Of a stretch of DNA of 64,000 bases, positions 30,734 through 45,092 are shown in pieces (position 1 is the first letter of the stretch; each line of letters opens with the position of its first letter). The notes under the pieces were generated by a model, which had not been told where the DNA came from, did no database searches, and was given only the letters and a program-made list of their open reading frames with translations. The translations under genes and the position numbers were made by a program. This DNA is from Paraspadella gotoi (lineage: Eukaryota > Chaetognatha): contig CM119268.1 in NCBI GenBank assembly GCA_051294375.1, positions 14,648,977 through 14,712,976 of the forward strand, in the 5' to 3' direction.

Positions 30734-30838
30734 CAAATAAAAATCTTAAAATGAAATCACAAAAAAAAACGAGAAAAATCAAAAAGAATAAAAGATCGTG
30801 AAAAAGAAAGAGAGATCGAAACTAAAGAAAAAAAATAT

Positions 30839-30839
<1 letters not shown>

Positions 30840-30921
<82 letters not shown>

Positions 30922-30924
30922 AAA
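30840..30924. repeat. GAAA microsatellite
   Basis: (GAAA)n of about 20 units; shorter and broken in the second copy (40258-40345). Confidence 0.95.
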
Positions 30925-31718
30925 GAACGCAAGAAAGGAACGCAAGTAAGAAGAAAGAAAGAAAAAAAGAAATATAAAAAGAAGTAAGAAAAAAAAAGAA
31001 AAAGAAAAGACAAACCCGAAGCGGCCTACATTTTCTCTTTTTTAAGTAAATCCCCGCCTCCCGTCGTCGTTGGCGAAGATTCACGACTCGAGACTCAAAA
31101 ACTTTTTATCTTAATCCTTTTTCGAGATTTCAATGAAAAGAAAAAAGGGGAAAAAAAAGGAAAGAAAAAAAAAGGAAAGCGAACCACCTGCAAAAATCTT
31201 CGATCCTAAATCCCAGTCCTGGGGATAAAATCTCTTTTTTTTTTACCCCAAAAGCGGTGGAAGCGATCGATCCTCAGGTTCCTCCTCCAGCATCACATTT
31301 TTAAATCTCTCAGGGAGGAATTACTTCTTTTTTATTTTAGAAATTTAGTTTTAGAAACGAAGAGAATCACAGGGATTGGACATTTGATACGGATCAAGTT
31401 GGGAACCGGTCACTAGGACCAGGTAACTATAGATATATACAACAACTTCTTTCGGAACCTTCTACTGATCTTTTCTTTTGAAACTCAGGCTTTTGTTTAT
31501 TGTTTGCTTTTTGTCTTCTTTGACGTAAATGATGAAAATGTCTTTGCTAAATCCAAAAAAATATATATATAATTATTATATAATTTATCAATATTTTATG
31601 TATTATAAGGGAGTGGTCTTTTCATACAATTGAAACATTCTTTGAAATATTTTCCAATTCATTGATAGGGAAGCCAGGTACTCTGGGAGTGAATAAACGA
31701 GACTGTGAGAGAGTCTTG

Positions 31719-31865
31719 ATTGAAAGCTTGCGGGGACCTGCTATGTCATTATCTTGTAAGAGTGATGGAGGCCTTAAACCACCAAAGCCTGTCCAAAGTC
31801 AGGGGCAAGATAGCTTATTTATTAAATGAATGGATAATTTTTATATTGGTTGTACCAATTTCATA
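31719..31865. repeat. Dispersed repeat copy 2
   Basis: Matches the P450 intron 3 block at 2221-2360, with 8 extra bases (TGATGGAG region). Confidence 0.7.
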
Positions 31866-33214
31866 ATATTGTGTGAAGACTTATTTTTGGTAACATCTTA
31901 ATATATTATATCATATACGTAAAAAAATGAATAATAATAATTGTTTTGGGTATTTGCTCCGACCGAAGATACATTTGGTCCCAAACGTAGTACCAAAAAA
32001 AAAAAAAAAATACCCGAGACAGCATAGTAGTACGAATGTCCGTCTTACATATATCGTAATTCAATCTGAAAAGCTGTTAAAAGCAAAACAATGGAGCCTC
32101 GCCGCGACCATCCATCTTCGAACTTCCTTTAAAAAAAGAAAAGTTGGCGAGTCATAAATCGAAATTAAAGTTCACACGACTTAGACTCGGCTTCTATTCT
32201 AACTTAGAGAGTCTACCTATATATTAAATGAGATAAAAAAGGAGGACCACCTCCGACGAAGTCTCGAGATGGCGAAATCGAGAAAGAGAGAGAAAAAGAA
32301 AATGTTGAGAGTGAAAAGAGTGACGTCAGTGGGATTCCGCTTTTAATCCCGAAAGCATTGAGTCCAGTCACATCGGAGGCGGGCGAAGCGAAAGCGAAAC
32401 TGGGACGAGAGAGGGAAGAGAGAAAAAGAAAAAAAGAAAGAAAGAGAAGAAAGTTCTTCTTTTATTCTTTTATCTTTTTAGACTCGATAATCGATGTTAA
32501 TAATCTTTTTTTTTTTTTAGCGGTCAAGACGATCGATCGGTCATTAGGTCTTCATCGTAACACGTGACTTATTTTGGGATTGTTAGTAGTACCTATGTGT
32601 GATTGTTCTTTTAATTAAAACTAAAGTTTTAACGAATTAACGGTCGGACAGACGGAGCAAGTTACAGACGGATGTACGGACTCGTAAAGGGACGGACGGA
32701 GGAAGGGGTCATCGATGGGAAGATCGGTCACGTTTCGTCATCCGACGCGGCGAAGATTTGAGCGACGCCATCTGCACGTGAATCGGAGTTGAGTGAGAAG
32801 TCGGTCCTTCATTGCCATTGGAAATAGAAGAAATAACCGGCAATTGTGTCTTAAATTATAATTAGATAAGTTCTATGTTAGAGAATATTACTAATATTTT
32901 GACTTAAAATCTAGAAAATTAAGATGGTGAAACGATTAATTTTGTATTTTTCATTTTAACTTTGCAACTGTAGAGTTGAAATATTGTATCATAAAGTTTT
33001 GCAAACAACAATTTGAATTTATTTACATGTACATACACCATACAAAACATCATATCGAATACATTTTAATTGCTTTAATTTTATTTTTTACTTTCGAGTT
33101 TCTCGTTTTTTAAAATTTTTATTGACGAGTCTCAGTTTTAAAAAAAATATCCTACTCCTCGCAACGTGAAATACGTGAGTCTCAACATTCGACGGCCGAC
33201 GATGAATTTCTGCG

Positions 33215-33560
33215 GCGGACGAAGACGACGACGATGCAGACGACGACGATGATGACGATGACGACGACGACGTCTCTCTCCGCCTCCTCAAAGAATCGGC
33301 CGGCGAAAACGACGTCGCCAGCGACGAAGAGAACGACGACAGAAGAACGGCGACGCGACGACGACGACGGAGACGTCAAGAGCGACGATGGAGAAAACTA
33401 AACGAGACGACGACGACAGCGACGATGAGAGAAACGACGAAAGACTCGAGGACGCCGCGACGACGACGGGAACGACGACAACGACGACGAGGCGAAAACG
33501 ACGCCGCGACGACGACGGCGACGACGAGACGAACGACGAAGGCGACGATCGTCGATTTTC
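33215..33560. repeat. GAC/CGA trinucleotide-rich block
   Basis: Dense GACGAC runs read as Asp/Glu/Arg-rich frames such as RDDDDSDDE, but the frame is not kept in the second copy (42660-43040). Treated as repeat, not gene. Confidence 0.7.
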
Positions 33561-34331
33561 GAAACGACGAAGAGAAAATATGAAGGAGAAAGAATCGAAC
33601 GGAAAAAAAATGAAAAGGAAATTAAAACAAAAAGGCNNNNNNNNNNNNNNNNNNNNNNNNNNNNNNNNNNNNNNNNNNNNNNNNNNNNNNNNNNNNNNNN
33701 NNNNNNNNNNNNNNNNNNNNNNNNNNNNNNNNNNNNNNNNNNNNNNNNNNNNNNNNNNNNNNNNNNNNNNNNNNNNNNNNNNNNNNNNNNNCTCCATCGA
33801 TTTTTTTTCTCGCTTGATCGCATCCCGACTTCCTCACTCTCGACTTTTCGCTCCGGATCTGACTTCCTGCGTCGGACCGAATCTTCCACCTTCGTTCTTC
33901 CTTATCAAATCCTCCTTTCACTCATCATATAAACCCCAAATTTTTCTCTTAACTTCATCTATTTCTAGTCTCATTATTTGTTTTTCTAGTTTTTTTCCCA
34001 TCAGAATTACGATTTCTCGACGCTTCTATTCAGTCTCTCTTCATTCCCTTCTGTTCTAATCATTCCCTGCGGCGTCATTTTTAACTTACCTGCCTCTGAG
34101 TTTTCTTTGATCCGTCAATCGATCAATCAATCAATAAAAAAATTAATCAATTATTTCAATTTTTAATCGAATATTCAGTTAATCCAAGCAATTCGTTCAA
34201 ACTATTTATAGATTAGTGAACGATCAAAGCAATCAATCAATCAAGCAATCAAACAACCAATCAATCAACCAATCCATCAATCAATCGTTCTTTCCTCACT
34301 TTTTTCCATTTCTCTTTCTCCCGTTCTCCAT

Positions 34332-34822
34332 CTCATTTCTTTTTTTCCTTTCCTCCCCCCCTCCCTCTCCTTCTTCTCCTACTCACCCATTCCCCCCTCC
34401 TCCTTCCCCCCCTTCGTTCTCTAGATGAGATGTGCTCTTTTCGCCTCGAAGTCACGTTCGGCGTCCGACTTGACGTCTTATCACCGCGCGACGACGACGA
34501 CGACGACGACGACAACGACGACGCTCAAAGACGACGACGTACATTGAAAGACGACGAGGGCTGAAGACGACGACAGCGAAAACGACGACGACGACGCCGA
34601 AAACGAAAGAGAGTTGACCCTTGTCCTAAGTTCCTCGGCCTATCTCGCGCGTCTCTTCTCTCTCTCTCTCTCTCTCTCCTCTCTCTTCTCTCTCTCTACT
34701 CTCTCTTCTCTCTCTGTTGTCTTGCGAGCTCGTACCGCTCCTCTGTGACATCTGCCCGTTAGGGCACCGTCAACTGCCATGCAAGTGGGAAGTGCCACGC
34801 CTCGGCCGAGAAAGCGTGACGT
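34332..34822. repeat. Indel-free block within the 9.4-kb duplication
   Basis: About 490 bp that matches 43813-44305 without the small indels seen everywhere else between the two copies. Confidence 0.7.
34652..34716. repeat. CT microsatellite
   Basis: (CT)n with TTC and TAC interruptions. Confidence 0.9.
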
Positions 34823-37070
34823 TTCCGGCGCCGTAGACGAAAACGACGACGAACGACGACAATGACGACAACGAGGACGAAGCCCTTGTCAACTTTTTTT
34901 TTTCTAATCGTCTTCTTCTTCTTCTTCTTTTTCTTTCGTCGATTTCGATTTTTTTTGTCTCAAGTCGAGTTTTCTCCTGAAATAATTTCACTCATTTTCC
35001 CTTTTTTTTCTTTTTTTTTTCTCTTCTTTTACTTTTTGCTTTTTCTTATTGCAAAGTTTTTCAAAACAAAATTTTATTCTTCATTATTTTTTTTTCTTCT
35101 TATTTTCATTTGATTTTTTTTTATCTTCTTTCTTCTTTTCTTTTTCTTCCTCCTTTTACCTTTTTTCTCCTCTTTCCTTTCCTCCACTTCTCGCCTCCTT
35201 TCGCCTTTATCGCCGCCATTCATTTTTTTCTCTTCTACTTTTTTCCTTTTTTTATCCAAGACTTTGATTGTGTCTTCATTTAAAGACTGAGTTGAAGAAC
35301 TTCTTTCTCGAAAATCGCTTTTTAATAAAAATTGATTTAAATCCAACTTTTTTTCGCCCGTTTGTTTATGAAATTTCTTTTTTTTCTTTCTTCTAAATAT
35401 TTTTCCTTTTTTTTCAGTTCTGCCTTTTCTATCACCTTCTTATTCACCCTCATCCTTTCCTTTTTGCCCCCTTCAATCTTTGACCTCTTATCTCTCTTCT
35501 GTCCCCTTCGTNNNNNNNNNNNNNNNNNNNNNNNNNNNNNNNNNNNNNNNNNNNNNNNNNNNNNNNNNNNNNNNNNNNNNNNNNNNNNNNNNNNNNNNNN
35601 NNNNNNNNNNNNNNNNNNNNNNNNNNNNNNNNNNNNNNNNNNNNNNNNNNNNNNNNNNNCCTCTTTCCCTCGCCCTGCCATCCTCGCTCCTCCCGCCCGC
35701 CCTTGATTAACGTTCATCACCTTTTTAGACTCTCCCTTTTTTTTTATCATTTATCATATTAAAATAATTTATTATTCTAAATAATTATTTACATATATTC
35801 TTGATTTTAATTACCCTAAATATATTCTCATCATTCTGATCTACCTCTCCTCTTCTGAACGATTAATCTCGGTCTCTAATTGTGTTATCATTAATCTGCC
35901 TCGAAAATCCGATTCACCATCAGTCACTTATCAATTCTGCGTTCTCCGATCTTCCCAGTCACTCGTCATCTCAGCCATCGTCTCACTCAATCACCCCTCA
36001 GCCTCCCTACCTTTCTCATTGTCGCCAATGACTTTCCCAATTCTCTCCCAAGAGAAAAAACACTCACTTCTCGAGTCGAAACTCGTTCGACTCCATTTTT
36101 ACCGACTCTCCGCAATTTTTTTTTCGTTTTCCAAACTTTTCTCAAGTTTCTCGATCTTTCGATCTCTCGATCCCAGTGCATCTCTCTTAGTCTCAATATA
36201 CTTTATTCTATGCTATGTTTTCTTATTTTCTTACTTTTTCCCTTCGAAGTCTCTCAACCTTTCCATCTCCCATCGTCCCTCACCGACCATTCCAGAAAAT
36301 ATCGTTATTTTTCGTCTTTCGTCTTTCGATCTTTGTTCACTTTCGTTCTACCTTTCTTTTCTTTTCTTTTTTCCACCTTTCTGTCATTCTCTATTCTCAA
36401 TTTCGATTTTCCTTTTCGCTACCTATCTCTCTATCTTTCCCTTTCTTTCTAGAACCCTTTTTCCTCTCTCTCCTCCCCCCACCTCCCTCTCTCCCTCATC
36501 CGCTTCCCCTTCTTCTTTNNNNNNNNNNNNNNNNNNNNNNNNNNNNNNNNNNNNNNNNNNNNNNNNNNNNNNNNNNNNNNNNNNNNNNNNNNNNNNNNNN
36601 NNNNNNNNNNNNNNNNNNNNNNNNNNNNNNNNNNNNNNNNNNNNNNNNNNNNNNNNNNNNNNNNNNNNNNNNNNNNNNNNNNNNNNNNNNNNNNNNNNNN
36701 NNNNNNNNNNNNNNNNNNNNNNNNNNNNNNNNNNNNNNNNNNNNNNNNNNNNNTCGGCCGTCGCCGTCCGACTCGTCGTCGCTGTGGTCGTCGTCGATTA
36801 CGTCACCGTCGCCTCGAGTCTTCAGGCCGCCTTTTTTCCCTTCCTTCATTTCTATCTCTCTCTCTCTCTTTCGTTTTTCGCTCTCGCACTCTCTCTCTCT
36901 GTCTCTCTCTCTCTCTTTCTCCTATTTTCTCTCGCACTCTTTTTCTCCGGATCTCTCGGCGCCGCGCGGGGAGAGAAGAAATAAAAAAAAGGAGAGAAAT
37001 ATAAAAAAATCTGTTGGGATCTGGTTTTTTTTGGGGGAATACAAAAAAAATAGATTTTTTATAAATATTT

Positions 37071-37142
<72 letters not shown>

Positions 37143-37143
37143 T
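37071..37143. repeat. CTTT microsatellite
   Basis: About 18 units of CTTT; interrupted in the second copy (46607-46662). Confidence 0.95.
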
Positions 37144-37950
37144 AAAATTCTCTTACTATAATTCCTTTTTTGTAAAAAAAATTATAATTAACATTTTTAA
37201 AGATTTTCTTCTCCTTTCTTTTTTTTTTATTCTCCTCTCTTCTTTCCCTCTCTTTCATTTTCTTTCTCTCTCGCTCTCTCTCCATCTCTATAAAGTTTTG
37301 TTTACCATCATAAATGCATTATNNNNNNNNNNNNNNNNNNNNNNNNNNNNNNNNNNNNNNNNNNNNNNNNNNNNNNNNNNNNNNNNNNNNNNNNNNNNNN
37401 NNNNNNNNNNNNNNNNNNNNNNNNNNNNNNNNNNNNNNNNNNNNNNNNNNNNNNNNNNNNNNNNNNNNNNNNNNNNNNNNNNNNNNNNNNNNNNNNNNNN
37501 NNNNNNNNNNNNNNNNNNNNNNNNNNNNNNNNNNNNNNNNNNNNNNNNNNNNNNNNNNNNNNNNNNNNNNNNNNNNNNNNNNNNNNNNNNNNNNCCCAGG
37601 AAAACTTTTTACTTCTTCTTCGCGACGTCGCTTCCTCTTCTTGGTTCATCGACACCGAGAGAGAGAAAGAAAGAGAAAGAAAAAAAAACCGTGAAAAAAA
37701 AAGAAAATAAAAAATCCGGAAAATAAATAAGATAAAAATACTAAAACAAAAAAAAAAGCAAAATTCGTCGCGAGAGACGAAAAAACGTTCGAGCTATTAT
37801 ATTTCTCCTTCCCCTCTGTTTTGTTTCGAGGGCGGGAAAAGAAACAAAATAAAAAATAAAACCGAAACAGGCCCGAACGTCGCCCGAAACAAAATCTAAA
37901 AAGAAAAAAAAAAAGATTTCGTCAAAAAAAAAGCATCGAATTGTTTTGAT

Positions 37951-37991
<41 letters not shown>
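37951..37991. repeat. CGT microsatellite
   Basis: About 13 units of TCG/CGT, largely missing in the second copy (near 47450-47510), where extra bases break it up. Confidence 0.9.
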
Positions 37992-38407
37992 TGTGTTGAG
38001 TCGAGTCACCGACCCTCGAATTTCGTCTCATCTTACGGATTATTTTTCACAGAATTTCGCCTCAAAGAAAAAATATATATTTAAAAAAAAAGGAAAATAA
38101 ATTCAGCAAAAGTTCGACGATACAAAAAAAAAATTAAGAGCTTGTCAAAAGTATTCCGAAAGTAAATCGAATAAACCAAAGAAATTAATGTCCACAACAA
38201 AAATATTACATATTAAAACATCCATATGCAAATAATTATATAATTATATTATAATATAAATATACATGAATCTCGGTTCTTCGTTTTCTTTATTTTCCCC
38301 GAATCTAATGTTAAGATCCTCATCGTCATCATTCTCGTCTTCGTCGTCGGCGTAAAAAAAAAAAAGTTATCGTCGGTGATTTATGTGAATCGCGATCTTT
38401 TCTCTCA

Positions 38408-38408
<1 letters not shown>

Positions 38409-38439
<31 letters not shown>

Positions 38440-38440
38440 T
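38409..38440. repeat. CGT microsatellite
   Basis: About 10 units, followed by GCTCCGGCGGCGCCGC, a GC-rich promoter-like stretch 500 bp before the SAND exon. Confidence 0.85.
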
Positions 38441-38953
38441 GAACGCTCCGGCGGCGCCGCTTATTTTATTCACGCTCACTCGCAAAAACACAAAAACAAA
38501 AGAGAGAGAAATCGACGGAGAAAAATAAGGCGTCGAGGGGAAGAAAAAAAAAAGCGAAACACCGACGGGGAAAAAATAAAAACGGATTCGAGGAAAAAAA
38601 AAGGGAAAGGGAGAAAAAAAATAGTCCCGCCAAAAGTCACTCTGTGGTTTTTTTCTTTCTTTTTTAAAAAATATATATATTATATATCTGTGTTGTCTCT
38701 TTTCTTAGAATAAATGTAAAAAAAACGGACAGAAACAAGAGGATCGACGAGAGGGAAACGGTCAGAAAATAAAACTTAAAAAAAAAATAAAGAAAAACAA
38801 AAGAACCCACGTACGACGATGTAATAACATTTCATCAACAACAAAAAATAATCAACAAAGACAAAATAAACTTGAAAAAAAAAACCCCAAAGAAATCCGA
38901 CTCTGGCCCGAGATTCGGACTCTGGGCACCGGAACCCAAATAAGGAGTCTGCT

Positions 38954-39113
38954 ATGTACGCATCGGCGATGATAGAAAACCTAATTCGCAACATGGGTCT
39001 CTACGAGGAATATCTGCAGCCAATCTGCAAGGACGGCGACGTCTTGCTGGAGGTGGAGTGCGGCGAGAACAAGGGCCTCCTCTATCTTTCAAAACTCTGC
39101 CAAGGATCCAAAG
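38954..39113 (+). CDS. SAND gene exon a, intact copy
   Basis: MYASAMIENLIRNMGLYEEY then LQPICKDGDVLLEVECGENK; donor AAAG|gtaagt, phase 1. No polypyrimidine tract precedes it, so it may be the first coding exon. Confidence 0.85.
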
Positions 39114-39439
39114 GTAAGTTCGTTTCGGATTCTTTTAGATTGGTGAGTTCTCCGCAGTTCTATTTTAGTTGCATTTTTCATTGATTCCTTCGTGAGATCA
39201 TTCGTTCTTTCTTTCCTTCACTCGTTCGTTCATTCATTCAGTTATTCAGTCATTCGTTCATTCATTCTTTCGCACGTTCTCTCATCATGTCATGTATACT
39301 TTCATCTTCTTATTCGTTTTTAATTCATTCATTTGTACGCTCATTTGAAATTATTATTAGATAAAACTTCTTCTTCGATCAATAATATTGATCGATCTCA
39401 AGGAAGCAGTTTTCGAGCGCTAGATCTACAACCGTAGAG

Positions 39440-39477
<38 letters not shown>

Positions 39478-42400
39478 CTTGGGAACACAATTTTCACTAT
39501 CATAAATTAACCAGATATTTACCAACCCATGTTTTTAAAAATGAGCTGCACGTCGTCCCTAAAAAACCGTCATGAGTATTTTTTTAAACTGAAAAAAAAA
39601 ACCGGATCAGTAAAAGCAGTACTACATGCTTGAAAAAAAAAAATACCCGTAACCAGGTAAAAGCATACTACGTACTTTCAAGCTTTTCTTGTTGATTTTC
39701 GACCAGATTCTGATCGTCTCTTTGTACATGATTAAATTTTTCGTATGTTTAGATAATTTACAGTGGTCACCTTTTTTTTGTCCATGTCTATATGCGAACC
39801 CTTTTTGACAAAGTAAAACATAGAAGAAGGCCGCTGGGTGGCAGGGCAGTAGGGTAGAGCTCAATCTCTCAGAAAAATTCTTAACAAAAGTGCGTTTGAA
39901 CTTGAAGATAGCAAGACGGTGTCCTGATTTACTATCTTTGGTTATAAGTAAATTAAATACAAGCTTGTTCGTACAATTTATGGTCCACCTTTTTCTCCAG
40001 TCAAACATTATTACGAATTATTGGAAAAATTAAGTGAAGGTTTTAATTCGAAGCTACGAGAGGGTAACATCATTTTGAGTTTTTCTAAAAATAGTACGAG
40101 GAGAAACAAAGCTTTCAAGTATAAATGTAAAACATTTTCTTTCGCGAAATTAAACAAATAAAAATTCTTTAAAATGAAATCACAAAAAAAAACGAGAAAA
40201 TCAAAAAAAGAATAAAGATCGTGAAAAAGAAAGAAGATCGAAACTAAAGAAAAAAAATAGAAAGAAGAAAAAAAGAAAGAAGAAGAAAGAAAGAAAGAAG
40301 AAAAAAGATTAAGAAAAGGAAAGAAAGAAAGAAAGAAAGAAAGAAAAGAACCAAGAAAGGAACGCAAGTAAGAAGAAAGAAAAAAAAAAGAAAATAAAAA
40401 GAAAGTAAGAAAAAAGAAAAGGAAAAAGAAAAAGACAAACCCGATAAGCGGCCTACATTTCTCTTTTAAAGTAATCCCGCCTCCGTCGTCGTTGGCGAAG
40501 ATTCACGATCGAGACTCAAAAAACTTTTTATCTTATCCTTTTTCGAGCATTTCATGAAAAGAAAAAAAGGGGAAAAAAAGGAAAGAAAAAAAAGGAAGCT
40601 TAACCACCTGCAAAAATCTTCGATCCAAATCCCAGTCCCTGGGGATAAAATCTCTTTTTTTTTACCCCAAAAGCGTTGGAAGCGATCGATCCTCAGGTTC
40701 CTCCTCCAGATCACATTTTTAAATCTCTCAGGAGGATTATTCTTTTTTTATTTTATTAAATTAGTTTTAGAAACGAAGAGAATCACAGGATTGGACATTG
40801 ATACGGTATCAAGTGGGAACCGGTCACTTAGCCAGTAACTATAGATATATACAACAACCTTCTTTCGGAACCCTTCTACTGATCTTTTCTTTGGAAACTC
40901 AGGCTTTTGTTTATTGTTGGCTTTTTGTCTCGTTGACGTAAATGATGAAAATGTCTTTGCTAAATCCAAAAAATATATATTTAATTATTATATAATTTAT
41001 TCAATATTTTATGTATTATAAGGGAGTGGTCTTTTCATACCATTGAAACATTCTTTGAAATATTTTCCAATTCAATTGATTGGGAAAGCCAGGCTACTCT
41101 GGGAGTGAATAAACGAGACTGTGAGAGAGTCTTGATTGAAAGCTTGCGGGACCTGACTATGTTCTTATCGTAAGGAGTGAATGGAGGCCTTAAACCACCA
41201 AAGCCTGTCCAAAAGTCGGGCAAATAGCTATTATTAAATGAATCAGATTAATTTTTATATTGGTTGTACCAATTTCATTAATATTTGTGTGAAGAACTTA
41301 TTTTGGTAACATCTTAAATATATTATATATATACGTAAAAAAATGAATAATAATAATTGTTGCGTATTTTTGCTCCCGACCCGAGATACATTTGCGTCCC
41401 AACGTAGTACCAAAAAAAAAAAAAAATACCCGAGACAGCATTAGTAGTACGAATGTCGTCTTACAAATATATCGTAATTCAATCTGAAAAAAGCTGTAAA
41501 GCAAAACAATGGAGCCTCGCCCGCGACCATCCTCTTCGAAGCTTCCTTTTAAAAAAAGGAAAAGTTGGCGAGTCTAAATTCGAAAATTAAGTTCACACGG
41601 ACTTAGACTCCCGGCTTCTATTCTAATTAAGAAGGTCACCATATCATATTAAATAGATAAAAAGAGTACCACCTCCGACGAAGTCTCGATATTGGCGAAA
41701 ATCGAGAAAGAGAGGAAGAAAAGAAAATGTTGAGAGTTTGGAAAAGAGTGACGTCAGTGGGATTCCGCTTTTTAATCCCGAAAGCATTGAGTCCAGTCAC
41801 ATCGGGAGGCGGGCGAAGCGAAAAGGCGAAACTGGGACGAGAGAGGGAAGAGAGAAAAAGAAAAAAGAAAGAAAGAGAAGAAAGTCTTTTTTTTTCTTTT
41901 ATCTTTTTTAGAACTCGATAATCGATGTATTAATCTTTTTTCTTTTTAGGCCGGTCAAGACGAGTCGATCGGTCATTAGTCTTCAATCGTAACACTGTGA
42001 CTATTTTTGGGATTGGTTAGTAGTACCTATGTGTGATGTCTTTTAATAAACCACAAAGTTTTAACGAAATTAACGGTCGGACAGACGGTAGCAGTTACAG
42101 TACGGATGTACGGACTCGTAAAGGGACGGACGGAGGAAGGGTCATGATGGGAAGATCGGTCACGTTGTCGGGCAAATCCGACGCGGCGAAGATTTGGATC
42201 CGACGCCCATGCTGCACGTGAATCGGAGTTGAGTGAGAAGTCGGTCCTTCATTGCCATTGGAAAATAGAAGAAATTAACCGGCAATTGTGTCTTAAATTT
42301 ATAATTAGATTATTCTATGTTAGAGAAATTACTAAATATTTTGACTTAAAATCTAGAAAATTAAGAAAGAAATCTAGAGAATTAAGAAACGATTAATTTG

Positions 42401-43184
42401 TATTTTTCTTTTAACTTTGCAACTGTAGAGTTGAAATTTGTATCATAAAGTTTTGCAAACAACAATTTGAAATTTATTTACAATAGTACATACACCATAC
42501 AAAACCAATCATATCGAATACATTTTAATTGCTTTAATTTTATTTTTTTACTTCGAGTTCTTCTGTTTTTTAAAATTTATTGACGAGATCTCAGTTTAAA
42601 AAAAATATCCTACTCCTTCGCAACGTGAAATAACGTGAGTCTCAACATTCGCGGCCCGACATGAATTTCTGCGGCGGACGAAGGACGACGGACGATGCAG
42701 ACGACGGACGATTGATGACGATTGACGGACGACGAGTTCTCTCTCCGCCTCCTCAAAGAATCGGCCGGCTTAAAACGACGTCGCCAGCGACGAAGAGAAC
42801 GGGACGAAGAAGAACGCGACGCGACGGACGACGACGGAGACGTCAAGAGAGCGACGATTGAGAAAAACTAAACGCGAGGACGACGACGACAGCGACGATG
42901 AGAGAAGAAACGAGAAAGACTCGGAGGACCGGCCCGCGCGACGACGACGGGAACGACGACAACGACGACGAGGCAAAAAACGACGCCGCGAACGACGACG
43001 GCGACAGACGAGACGAACGACGAAGGCGACGATCGGTCGATTTTCGAAACGACGAAGAGAAAATATGAAGGCAGGAAAGAATGAACGGAAAAAATGAAAG
43101 GAAATTAAAACAAAAAAGGCATCGACGAAAATCGTTTCTTCTTTTCGCTTTATATTCGGACGAGGAAAAGAGAGGTCTCTCTTC

Positions 43185-43264
<80 letters not shown>

Positions 43265-45025
43265 CTCTCTCCATCGATTTTTTTTTCGCTTTGATCGCAT
43301 CCCGACTTCCTCCTTCGACTTTTCGCTCCGGATCTGACTTCCTGCGTCGGGACCGAATCTTCCACCTTCGTTCTTCCTTTCAAATCCTCCTTTCACTCAT
43401 CATTATAAACCCCAAATTTTTCTCTTAACTTCATTATTTTCTATAGTCTTCATTATTTGGTTTTCTAGTTTTTTTCCATCAGAATTACGATTTCTAGGAC
43501 ACGCTTCTATTCAGTCTCTCTTCTATTTCCTTCTGTTCAATCATTCCCTGCGGCGTCGATTTTAACCTTACCTGCTCTGAGTTTTCTTTGATCCGTCAAT
43601 CGATCAATCAATCAATAAAAAAATTAAATCAATTATTTCAATTTTTTTATCGAATATTCAGTTTAATCCAAGCAATTCGTTCAAACTATTTATAAATTAA
43701 CGTGAACGATCAAGCTACAAGCAAATCAAACAACCCAATCAATCGAACCAATCCATCAATCAATCGTTCTTTCCTCAACTTTTTTCCATTTTCTCTTTCT
43801 CCGTTCTCCATTCTCATTTCTTTTTTTCCTTTCCTCCCCCCCTCCCTCTCCTTCTTCTCCTACTCACCCATTCCCCCCTCCTCCTTCCCCCCCTTCGTTC
43901 TCTAGATGAGATGTGCTCTTTTCGCCTCGAAGTCACGTTCGGCGTCCGACTTGACGTCTTATCACCGCGCGACGACGACGACGACGACGACGACAACGAC
44001 GACGCTCAAAGACGACGACGTACATTGAAAGACGACGAGGGCTGAAGACGACGACAGCGAAAACGACGACGACGACGCCGAAAACGAAAGAGAGTTGACC
44101 CTTGTCCTAAGTTCCTCGGCCTATCTCGCGCGTCTCTTCTCTCTCTCTCTCTCTCTCTCCTCTCTCTTCTCTCTCTCTACTCTCTCTTCTCTCTCTGTTG
44201 TCTTGCGAGCTCGTACCGCTCCTCTGTGACATCTGCCCGTTAGGGCACCGTCAACTGCCATGCAAGTGGGAAGTGCCACGCCTCGGCCGAGAAAGCGTGA
44301 CGTTTCGGCCGCCGTAGACGAAAAACGACGACGAACGACGACAATGACGACAACGAGGACGAAGCCCTTGTCAACTTTTTTTTTCTAATCGTCTTCTGCT
44401 TCTTTCTTTCTGTCTTTTTCTTTTCTCGGATTCGATTTTTTTGTCTCAAGTCCGAGTTTCTCCTGAATAATTTCACTCATTTCCCTTTTTTTTCTTTTTT
44501 TTTCTCTCTTTTACTTTTGCTTTTTCTTATTGCAAAGTTTTTTCAAACAAAAATTTTATTCTTCATTATTTTTGTCTTCTTATTTTCATTGAATTTTTTT
44601 ATTTCTTTCTTCTTTCTTTCTTCCTCCTTTTACTTTTTTTCTCCTCTTCCTTTCCTCCACTTCTCGCCTCCTTTCGCCTTTATCGCCGCCATTCATTTTT
44701 TTCTCTTCTACTTTTTTCCTTTTTTATCCAAGACTTTGATTGTTGTCTTCATTTAAAGACTGAGTTGGAAGAAACTTCTTTTCTCGAAATCGCTTTTAAT
44801 AAAAATTGAATTTAAATCCAACTTTTTTTTCGCCCGTTTGTTTAAATGAAAATTTTCTTTTTTTCTTTCTTCTAAATATTTTTCCTTTTTTTCAAGTTCT
44901 GCCTTTCTATACCTTCTTATTTACCCTCATCTTTCCTTTTTGCCCCCCTTCAATCTTTGACCTCTTATCTCTCTTCTGCTCCCCCTTCCGTGGTTCTACT
45001 TTCTCTCTCTCTCTCACTCTCTCTC

Positions 45026-45092
<67 letters not shown>

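Larger units (their letters stand above)
30061..39473. repeat. 9.4-kb segment, first copy
   Basis: Aligns end to end with 39474 to about 49030. This copy has fewer small indels but four N gaps (33637-33791, 35512-35659, 36519-36753, 37323-37594). It ends in the SAND exon and a CT tract. Confidence 0.9.

Noticed and set aside
33388-34059. 223-codon frame with RDDDDSDDE and KRKRRRDDD-like runs
   Set aside because: It depends on GAC repeats and runs through 155 Ns; the frame is not kept in the duplicate copy.
36215-37726. 503-codon open frame
   Set aside because: Two long N gaps supply much of its length and the rest is pyrimidine-rich low complexity.
37951-38440. Regularly spaced CGT blocks as a CRISPR-like array
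   Set aside because: Simple trinucleotide repeats with no constant repeat/unique spacer structure, in an animal genome.
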